Positions 58,117-64,000 of a stretch of 64,000 nt of DNA are shown here, one piece after another (within the stretch, counting starts at the first letter, position 1; the number at the start of each line of letters is the position of its first letter). The notes under the pieces are model-generated. The model worked only from the letters and a program-made list of their open reading frames with translations, did no database searches and was not told where the DNA came from. Origin of the DNA: Arthrobacter sp. ISL-95 (GTDB lineage Bacteria > Actinomycetota > Actinomycetes > Actinomycetales > Micrococcaceae); NCBI RefSeq assembly GCF_018613695.1, contig NZ_JAGGPR010000012.1, positions 87,208-151,207 on the forward strand, written 5' to 3'. A program made the position numbers and the translations under genes.

Positions 58117-58587
58117 TCACTCCCCGGAACGTCGTCCCAGCAGCGGTTGCACCCGGTAGGGGATCATCTCCCGCATTGCCAGCGCCGTATCTGTCCGTTC
58201 CACCCCGTCGCAGCCGAGGATCTTTCCGTTAATGCGGTAGAGGTCCTCTGCGTCCAAGGCGACCACCCGTAAGAGCAGGTCCGCGGAACCGGTCAGGCCG
58301 AACCCTTCAAGGATCTCCGGGATATCAGCGAGGTCCTCGGAGAGTGAAGCCAGTTTTTGTTGTTGAACATGGACCGTAATGAAGGCCGTGAGCGGGTAGC
58401 CCAGCGCTGCGGGATTAATGCGCCGTTCGAAGGAGAGGAACGCGTGTTTCTTCTCAAGCTGCGCCATCCGGGCTTGGACGGTATTTCTGGACAGGCCGAG
58501 CTTCTGCGCCAGGGCTACTACGGTCCCTCGGGGATCTTTGGCCATGGCTGAAAGTAGCCGGGTATCAGTGCCATCCAAGGGTTGCAT
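58117..58587 (-). CDS. Lrp/AsnC-family transcriptional regulator
   Basis: 156 residues from ATG 58587 (MQPLDGTD). N-terminal helix-turn-helix LLSAMAKDPRGTVVALAQKL then GLSRNTVQARMAQLEKK; C-terminal RAM ligand domain with GFGLTGSADLLLRVVALDAEDLY. Such regulators sense branched-chain or other amino acids. It is divergent from the E1alpha-E1beta-E2 operon, matching the BkdR/Lrp control of branched-chain keto acid dehydrogenases in other bacteria. A 15-bp TTGC...GCAA element covers its start codon (58582-58596). Confidence 0.9.
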   Translation of the reverse strand: MQPLDGTDTRLLSAMAKDPRGTVVALAQKLGLSRNTVQARMAQLEKKHAFLSFERRINPAALGYPLTAFITVHVQQQKLASLSEDLADIPEILEGFGLTGSADLLLRVVALDAEDLYRINGKILGCDGVERTDTALAMREMIPYRVQPLLGRRSGE

Positions 58588-58647
58588 AATGCGCAAGATT
58601 AGCACGGTACGGAACAGTGAAACAGGGCAAAATGATCAACTTTCGAA

Positions 58648-58683
58648 GGGGTAGTTGTACCCCCTGTCACTTGTGAGTAGGGT
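58648..58683 (+). promoter_or_regulatory. Promoter and overlapping GGGGTA-GTTG-TACCCC palindrome
   Basis: TTGTAC (58655-58660), 17-bp spacer and TAGGGT (58678-58683) form a plausible promoter for the dehydrogenase operon. GGGGTA (58648-58653) and TACCCC (58658-58663) make a perfect inverted repeat covering the -35, so a repressor, possibly the divergent Lrp protein, could block it. Confidence 0.5.
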
Positions 58684-58782
58684 CACAGTTAAGTCCGGCG
58701 AAGGTGCCGGATGGCCGGTCTGCGGCAGGATCACAAGTCCCGCCAGCGCCGACGAAAACGAGCCGGAAGGTTGCGATCACCT

Positions 58783-59952
58783 GTGTTGACGGATCAGGCG
58801 GGCAAGGGAGTGCACAAGCACACTCCAGGCCCGGGACATAGTGCACAAATTCCCTTGAGGACTGGCGGAGATCTGCTCCAGTTGGTGTCGCCTGAGGGCG
58901 AGCGCATCAGCCATCCCGAATTCGATGTCTGGGTCAAGGACATCGGCGATGAGCACCTGTGCTCCTTGTATGAAGACATGACGGTCATTCGCCGCATCGA
59001 TGCGGAGGCTACGGCCCTCCAGCGTCAGGGTGAGCTCGCGTTGTGGCCCCCGTTGCTGGGTCAGGAGGCGGCACAGATCGGCTCAAGCCGCTCGCTCCGG
59101 GATGATGACTTCGTCTTCCCCAGCTATCGCGAAAGCGGAGTGGCCTATGTGCGCGGGGCCCACCTTTCCGAGATTGCCCGGGTATGGCGCGGCAACGCCT
59201 CATATGGTTGGGATCCCCTGCGCATCAACCTGGCGACACCCCAGATCATCATTGGTTCCCAGAGCCTGCACGCCACCGGATATGCCATGGGCGTCCAGCT
59301 GGATGGCGCCAACACCGCGGTCCTTGCCTATTTTGGGGATGGTGCCACGAGTGAAGGCGACGTCAACGAGGCCATGGTCTTCGCTGCGAGCTACCAGGCT
59401 CCCGTGGTGTTCTTCTGCCAGAACAACCATTGGGCAATTTCCGAGCCCGTCCGGGTACAGTCCCACGTCCAGCTGGCTGACAGGCCCACCGGCTTCGGTA
59501 TCCCCAGCATGCGCGTTGATGGCAATGATGTCCTGGCTGTCATGGCTGCGACCCGGGTGGCCTTGGACCGGGCACGCAAGGGTGGAGGACCTACCTTCAT
59601 TGAGGCCGTTACCTACCGCATGGGCCCGCACACCACTGCCGATGACCCCACCCGGTACCGCGACCCCATCGAGTTGGAGGACTGGGCCGCCAAGGACCCG
59701 ATTCTGAGGCTGCGCAAACTGCTCGAAGCCAAGGGCCTGCTTACTGAAGACGTGGAAGCACGGGTGAAATCCAAGGCCGATGCTGTGGCCGCCGAACTTC
59801 GCGCAAGCTGTATTGAAATGCCGGACCCGCAGCCGCTGGACGTTTTCAACCATGTGTACAGCACCCCCAACTCCTGGATTGAACGCCAGAAGGAGCACTA
59901 CTCGCGCTATTTGAACAGCTTCAACCAGCCCGTTGAGGAAGGTGCACTCTAA
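58783..59952 (+). CDS. 2-oxoacid dehydrogenase E1 component, alpha subunit
   Basis: About 389 residues from GTG 58783; ATG 58711, after GAAGG, would add 24 very basic residues. The thiamine diphosphate motif is clear: YFGDGATSEGDVNEAM (about 212-227) through FFCQNN. Phosphorylation-loop-like YRMGPHTTADDPTRYRD is also present. E1 decarboxylates pyruvate or branched-chain 2-oxoacids and acylates lipoyl E2. The separate alpha/beta form, the order E1alpha-E1beta-E2 and the divergent Lrp regulator favour the branched-chain (Bkd) complex; pyruvate is the alternative, since actinobacteria normally use AceE for it. Confidence 0.9.
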   Translation: MLTDQAGKGVHKHTPGPGHSAQIPLRTGGDLLQLVSPEGERISHPEFDVWVKDIGDEHLCSLYEDMTVIRRIDAEATALQRQGELALWPPLLGQEAAQIGSSRSLRDDDFVFPSYRESGVAYVRGAHLSEIARVWRGNASYGWDPLRINLATPQIIIGSQSLHATGYAMGVQLDGANTAVLAYFGDGATSEGDVNEAMVFAASYQAPVVFFCQNNHWAISEPVRVQSHVQLADRPTGFGIPSMRVDGNDVLAVMAATRVALDRARKGGGPTFIEAVTYRMGPHTTADDPTRYRDPIELEDWAAKDPILRLRKLLEAKGLLTEDVEARVKSKADAVAAELRASCIEMPDPQPLDVFNHVYSTPNSWIERQKEHYSRYLNSFNQPVEEGAL

Positions 59953-60962
59953 TGTCCAAGCTCACTTTTGCCCGGGCCATCAATGCCGGCCTCCGGAAGT
60001 CCCTCGAAAACGACCCCAAAGTGGTCCTCATGGGCGAAGACATCGGCTCGCTCGGTGGCGTCTTCCGCGTCACGGATGGGCTGCAGAAAGACTTCGGCAA
60101 TCACAGGGTGATCGATTCTCCGCTGGCAGAGTCCGGGATCATCGGCACCGCAGTCGGATTGGCCTACCGCGGGTACCGGCCGGTCTGCGAAATCCAGTTC
60201 GATGGCTTCATCTACCCGGCGTTCGACCAGATCGTCAGCCAGGTGGCGAAGATGCACTACCGGACCCAAGGGCGGGTCAAGATGCCCATCACCATTCGTG
60301 TTCCCTTCGGGGGCGGCATCGGGTCCCCGGAGCATCACTCCGAATCACCCGAGGCCTATTTCACGCACACCTCCGGCCTCCGGGTGGTAGCTGTATCCAA
60401 CCCGGAGGATGCTTACACGATGATCCAGCAGGCCATCGCTTCCGATGATCCTGTCCTCTACTTCGAGCCCAAGCGGCGTTATCACGACAAGGGTGATGTG
60501 GACGAGAGCCTCGACCTCTCCAGTGCCCTTCCCTTGGACAAAGCTGCCGTGGTCAGCGCCGGTTCTGATGTCACTTTGGTTGCTTACGGTCCTCTGGTCA
60601 AAACGGCCAAGGATGCCGCTATGGCCGCCGCCGACGACGGCATTTCGGTGGAAGTCATCGATCTGCGCTCGCTGGCACCCGTGGATTACCCCGTAGTGGA
60701 AGCTTCCGTCCGCAAGACCGGACGACTGGTCATCACCCATGAGGCCGGCCAATCCGGTGGCCTCGGCGCTGAGATCGCCGCCAGCATTACCGAACGCTGC
60801 TTCCACTACCTGGAATCCGCTCCGGTCCGCATCACTGGTTTCGATGTTCCGTATCCATACTCAAAACTCGAAATGCACCACCTGCCGGATCTGGACAGGA
60901 TTCTCGACGGCGTGGACCGCGCCCTTGGCCGGCGCAACTCGTTGAGTGGACTGGAAGGATGA
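59952..60962 (+). CDS. 2-oxoacid dehydrogenase E1 component, beta subunit
   Basis: 336 residues, exact family length. Motifs: VVLMGEDIGSLGGVFRVT, DSPLAESGIIGTAVGLA, PVCEIQFDGFIYPAFDQI, RVPFGGGIGSPEHHSES and the C-terminal domain VEVIDLRSLAPVDYP with VITHEAGQSGGLGAEIA. It completes the alpha2beta2 E1. The start overlaps the alpha stop by one base (TAATG) and its stop overlaps E2 as ATGA, so the complex is translationally coupled. Confidence 0.94.
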   Translation: MSKLTFARAINAGLRKSLENDPKVVLMGEDIGSLGGVFRVTDGLQKDFGNHRVIDSPLAESGIIGTAVGLAYRGYRPVCEIQFDGFIYPAFDQIVSQVAKMHYRTQGRVKMPITIRVPFGGGIGSPEHHSESPEAYFTHTSGLRVVAVSNPEDAYTMIQQAIASDDPVLYFEPKRRYHDKGDVDESLDLSSALPLDKAAVVSAGSDVTLVAYGPLVKTAKDAAMAAADDGISVEVIDLRSLAPVDYPVVEASVRKTGRLVITHEAGQSGGLGAEIAASITERCFHYLESAPVRITGFDVPYPYSKLEMHHLPDLDRILDGVDRALGRRNSLSGLEG

Positions 60963-62419
60963 CCGCCACCATGATCAAGGAATTCAGGCTGCCGGACCTC
61001 GGCGAGGGCCTGACCGAATCGGAAATCCTGAGCTGGAAGGTGGCGGTGGGGGACACCGTCACATTGAACCAGGTCATCGCCGAGGTCGAGACCGCCAAGG
61101 CCGTTGTCGAATTACCCTCTCCGTTCGCGGGAGTGGTGGCAGAACTTCATGAGCAGCCCGGCACAGTGGTGGAGGTTGGCAAGCCGATCGTCTCGTTTGA
61201 GGTTGACGACGCCGGGTCCTCCAACGGGGCCGGCGCACCTGACGGGGGCAGCCGGTCCGCGGGTAATAGCTCTGCCGGTGACCAGTCTGTCGGTTACAGG
61301 CCGGCTGGTGACCAGGCCGCCGTCGAAACATCTGCCAATGGTTCGCGGACAACTGCCGGCGCTGAAGCAGTAGGGGCCCCGGCGAAACGTGAGCCGAACC
61401 TGGTGGGGTACGGTGCCGTCGTCGAGCATTCCGGCCGCCCAACGCGGCGCGCCCGCGCTCAGGTCCAGGGCGCGCAGGCCGCACCCCCGGCGGCTCGGGC
61501 GCTTAGCGAGCCTGCGGTGCCTCACCAGGCAGAAGCTGACGTTTCCGAACGACCGCGTTCAACCCCGCCGGTGCGTAAACTGGCCCGCGATCTCGGCGTT
61601 GCCCTGGAACTCGTCCCGGGCACCGGACCGGGCGGGCTCATCACCCGTGAGGATGTGCAGAACTTCACCGCAGAACCCGAAACTCTAGCCGGGGGCCCTG
61701 TCCCTGCTGCCCAGGGTGAGCGGGAAACCCGCACTCCCATCAAGGGTGTTCGCAAGTTCACGGCCGCAGCCATGGTGCAGAGCGCGTTTACTGCCCCGCA
61801 CGTGACTGAGTTCCTTACCGTGGACGTCACAGCAACCATGGATTTGCTGGCAAGGCTTAAGTCGAACAAGGCGTTCGAAGGTTACAAGCTGACGCCGCTG
61901 ACCATTGCGGCCAAAGCGGTCCTGGTGGCACTCCGGAGCAACCGTTCGCTGAACTCGCGGTGGGATGAGGCGAGCCAAGAGATTGTCCAATTCAACTATG
62001 TGAATCTTGGTATCGCGGCCGCCACGCCCAGGGGCCTGACGGTCCCGAACATCAAGGACGCGGACCGGCTGACACTGCGTGAGCTTTCCACGGCGCTGAC
62101 TGAACTGACGGATACCGCCCGTGCAGGCAAGACGTCGCCGTCGGAGTTGTCCGGTGGCACCATCTCCATCACCAACATTGGCGTGTTTGGAATTGACGCC
62201 GGGACTCCCATCCTTAATCCGGGCGAGGCCGCCATTGTGGCCTTGGGTGCTGTGCGGAAGGCGCCGTGGGTGGTGAACGACCAACTGGCTGTCCGGCAAG
62301 TCATGTCCCTCAGCCTGTCCTTCGACCACCGCTTGGTGGATGGGGAGCAGGGGTCCCGATTCCTTGCCGACCTCGGCGCCATCCTTGCCGACCCCGCCAT
62401 GGTGATGACCATGATCTAG
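60959..62419 (+). CDS. Dihydrolipoyl acyltransferase, E2 component
   Basis: 486 residues. One lipoyl domain (about 5-82) has the lysine in VETAKAVVELPS. A Ser/Gly/Ala-rich linker (about 85-195) leads to the peripheral subunit-binding domain (PPVRKLARDLGVALELV then GTGPGGLITREDV, about 200-237), and the catalytic domain (about 255-486) ends with SLSFDHRLVDGEQGSRFL (HxxxDG active site). It transfers acyl groups to CoA. No E3 gene follows, so the common lipoamide dehydrogenase must be elsewhere. ATG 60971 is a second in-frame start. Confidence 0.94.
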   Translation: MTATMIKEFRLPDLGEGLTESEILSWKVAVGDTVTLNQVIAEVETAKAVVELPSPFAGVVAELHEQPGTVVEVGKPIVSFEVDDAGSSNGAGAPDGGSRSAGNSSAGDQSVGYRPAGDQAAVETSANGSRTTAGAEAVGAPAKREPNLVGYGAVVEHSGRPTRRARAQVQGAQAAPPAARALSEPAVPHQAEADVSERPRSTPPVRKLARDLGVALELVPGTGPGGLITREDVQNFTAEPETLAGGPVPAAQGERETRTPIKGVRKFTAAAMVQSAFTAPHVTEFLTVDVTATMDLLARLKSNKAFEGYKLTPLTIAAKAVLVALRSNRSLNSRWDEASQEIVQFNYVNLGIAAATPRGLTVPNIKDADRLTLRELSTALTELTDTARAGKTSPSELSGGTISITNIGVFGIDAGTPILNPGEAAIVALGAVRKAPWVVNDQLAVRQVMSLSLSFDHRLVDGEQGSRFLADLGAILADPAMVMTMI

Positions 62420-62497
62420 CGATAACTGAAGCTGCGCCGGCCCATCCCTTTACGAGTGCTCGCGGGAAACTGCAGCGAGGGGGTGGGCCGTCGCGCG

Positions 62498-63370
62498 TCA
62501 GTCTTCGGTGGGCGTGGTGCGGTTCGAGTGTACGGTGCGCCAACTATGCTCCGGCTCAAAACCCAGCAGCCTGCGCGCCTTGTCAATGGACAGCATGGTC
62601 TCGTGTTCGCCCAGTTCCTTTAGGACCTCGACGCCGGGGAAGACTTCCGCGGCCAACCCGGTGCTGCTTCGGCTCATCACGGTATCGGCGGCAGCGATGA
62701 TGAAGGCCTCGAACCCAGGTTCGTTATGTTCCAAGGCTCTGACGACCGCCAACGCGCCGTCCCGGGCATCAATGTAGCCCCAAAGGTTCCATTTCCGGAG
62801 CGTTGCATCAGAGTCGAAGGACGGGAATGCATCGTAGTCTTCGGGGTTCATGACGTTAGAGAAGCGCAAAGCCGTGATGCTCAGCTCTGAGTCCCATCGT
62901 GTGAGCTGGACGGCCATCTGCTCCTCAAGATGCTTGACCAGCGAATACGTGCTTTCCGGGCGTGCTGCGTACTCCTCATCTACCGGAATGTAGGGAGGGT
63001 CTATCTCGAAGGGGAGACCCAGTACGGTCTCGCTGGAGGCATAGACCACTTTCTTGATGCCGGCCCTTCGTGCCGCCTGAAACACGTTGTATGTAGACAC
63101 CATGTTGTTCTCGAAGATCGCAGCGTCGGGGGCGAGACCCGGAGCGGGGATGGCGGCCAAGTGAACAATCGCGTCCAAGCCATGGTGCTGGTCGTCCAGG
63201 CCCAGGATGACATCCACGACCTGCCCATAGTTTCGGAGGTCAACGCTGACGTAACCCTTCCCACGGGTGCCGGCGCGGTCCATGTTGAGCACCTGATGGC
63301 CATCCTGCGTGAGTCGACGGACCACGCTCCTACCCAGTTTTCCGCTTCCGCCTGTGACGGCAATCCTCAT
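62498..63370 (-). CDS. NAD-dependent epimerase/dehydratase (extended SDR)
   Basis: 290 residues. The Rossmann start RIAVTGGSGKLGRSVVRRL, DAIVHLAAIPAP, and the catalytic YSLVKHLEEQ with upstream ASSETVLG (Ser) match extended short-chain dehydrogenases. Relatives include uronate dehydrogenases and UDP-galactose epimerases; DYDAFPSF and NLWGYIDARDGA are typical of the sugar-lactone-type group, but the substrate is not clear. Convergent with the E2 gene. Confidence 0.85.
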   Translation of the reverse strand: MRIAVTGGSGKLGRSVVRRLTQDGHQVLNMDRAGTRGKGYVSVDLRNYGQVVDVILGLDDQHHGLDAIVHLAAIPAPGLAPDAAIFENNMVSTYNVFQAARRAGIKKVVYASSETVLGLPFEIDPPYIPVDEEYAARPESTYSLVKHLEEQMAVQLTRWDSELSITALRFSNVMNPEDYDAFPSFDSDATLRKWNLWGYIDARDGALAVVRALEHNEPGFEAFIIAAADTVMSRSSTGLAAEVFPGVEVLKELGEHETMLSIDKARRLLGFEPEHSWRTVHSNRTTPTED

Positions 63371-63783
63371 GGTGTGCTCCTCGGTAGTGGCTGGTCGGAT
63401 CCTGTTGCTAGGTTGCGGCAGCTGTTGGTGGATTCAGCTGCTCTGTTTGTTCAGCTGCTTTGTTTGTTCAGCAAGGGTTTGAGTTTTAGCCTAGGCGTCG
63501 CGGCGGCAGAAAACAGCCTCTCAAGCTGGCCCTGGGAGTCCTAGGAATACAGGAGCGACCCAAGGACATAGGAGTGCGACCCAACGGGTTGCCGCTCACT
63601 TGGCAGCATTTTGCCGGGCAGGTTCTTTTGCCTTGGCACAACTCTGAGCTACGCCGCACAGACCCTGACGCACGCAGCATCACACATGGGCCCCGCGCGC
63701 CCAGCACCCATCAACGGCCGGACGCACGACACGCCGTTATGCAGACAAGTCCCCCACGCCAACCCGGGGCAGCGCCCCCTGCG
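63371..63783. other. Intergenic region without a credible gene
   Basis: About 410 bases. It holds a 17-bp tandem repeat (63434-63467) and otherwise no feature I can support. Short open frames here have compositions (Arg/Cys/Pro-rich) unlike local proteins. Confidence 0.6.
63434..63467. repeat. 17-bp tandem repeat
   Basis: TCAGCTGCTCTGTTTGT (63434-63450) and TCAGCTGCTTTGTTTGT (63451-63467) differ at one base; a partial third copy (TCAGC) follows. It lies about 65 bp upstream of the epimerase start. Confidence 0.85.
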
Positions 63784-64000
63784 TCATATGTGGCGTGTTT
63801 GTGTTCTGTGGGGTGTGTGGTGGTGGTTGCGTCGGGGTGTTTGGTGTGGGTCGATGTGGGGTGGGGGGATGAACCAGGGGACGCCGGTTTTCATGTCGAT
63901 GCGCCAGTGTTCTTTGTGGATGAGGTGGTGGTGGTGGCTGCAGAGCAGGGTGCCGTTGTCGGTGCCTGTGGTGCCGCCGTGGGACCATTTGATGGCGTGG
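63784..64000 (-). CDS. HNH endonuclease, C-terminal fragment (DUF222/HNH type; continues past right edge)
   Basis: The last 71 codons of a minus-strand gene, ending with TGA at 63784-63786. The visible part has the HNH pattern HAIKWSHGGTTGTDNGTLLC followed by HHHHLIH, then VPWFIPPPHIDP and a His/Pro/Thr-rich tail. This is characteristic of the DUF222-HNH proteins that occur in many copies in Arthrobacter and mycobacteria. The rest lies outside the window. Function is unproven. Confidence 0.8.
   Translation of the reverse strand, partial: HAIKWSHGGTTGTDNGTLLCSHHHHLIHKEHWRIDMKTGVPWFIPPPHIDPHQTPRRNHHHTPHRTQTRHI

Noticed and set aside
63486..63707. Small minus-strand gene upstream of the HNH fragment
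   Set aside because: Arg/Cys/Pro-rich composition, no ribosome site and no domain; likely chance.
1..64000. CRISPR arrays, insertion sequences, toxin-antitoxin or restriction systems
   Set aside because: I looked for regular spaced repeats, transposase motifs and paired small genes on both strands and saw none that I could support.

Overview
The window is high-GC chromosomal DNA from an actinobacterium, most likely Arthrobacter or Paenarthrobacter. This rests on the housekeeping set (dnaG, dgt, glyS, rpsB-tsf-pyrH-frr-cdsA), a SAM-IV riboswitch before metX, frequent GTG starts, an actinobacterial holin-X-type protein, and a DUF222/HNH-type fragment at the right edge. The species is an inference. 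I see no prophage, insertion sequence, CRISPR array or integron; most of the window is compact core chromosome with ATGA or GTGA overlaps inside operons.

Left part (1-9.3 kb): a secreted GH101 endo-alpha-N-acetylgalactosaminidase (truncated at the edge) is divergent from a five-gene operon of SIS-domain isomerase/deaminase, ROK kinase, PfkB kinase, class II aldolase and DeoR regulator. Together these look like a mucin O-glycan/GalNAc utilisation locus working through tagatose phosphates. A histidine phosphatase, a CPBP membrane protease and a glyoxalase-like protein follow. At 9.5-12.3 kb lie metY and metX for methionine synthesis, with a SAM-IV riboswitch only before metX. At 12.3-16.9 kb are an SHOCT-like membrane protein, an AlkZ-like winged-helix protein whose start lies in a 15-bp tandem repeat, a GDSL hydrolase, a carboxylesterase, an S4 RNA-binding protein and a DMT transporter.

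Middle part (17-31 kb): glyS, a GNAT protein, a covalent flavoprotein oxidase, a YibE/F membrane protein, and an ABC exporter plus DesK/DesR-type two-component operon. The ABC ATPase gene of that operon carries a one-base frameshift in a G run. Then come dusB, dgt, dnaG and two identical tRNA-Asn genes separated by a strong terminator. At 31-37 kb are a hypothetical protein, a membrane esterase paired with a rhomboid-like/MprF-type aminoacyl-lipid synthase, and a Bcr/CflA exporter.

Right part (37-64 kb): a holin-X protein, a CDP-alcohol phosphatidyltransferase, a NIPA/DMT-like protein and a GT4 glycosyltransferase form a probable envelope-lipid cluster. A CAT tRNA, an acyl-CoA dehydrogenase and an M23 peptidase follow, then rpsB-tsf-pyrH-frr-cdsA and a protein with four DivIVA-like modules. 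Next is a LytS/LytTR two-component system flanked on both sides by monocarboxylate-type sodium symporter modules. After a PolX-like PHP protein and several small membrane proteins, an Lrp regulator is divergent from an E1alpha-E1beta-E2 2-oxoacid dehydrogenase operon. The window ends with an epimerase and a truncated HNH endonuclease.

The strongest leads for new biology are the GH101/GalNAc locus with its phased repeats, the rhomboid-MprF/hydrolase pair, the LytTR system between two transporters, and the repeat spanning the start of the AlkZ-like gene.
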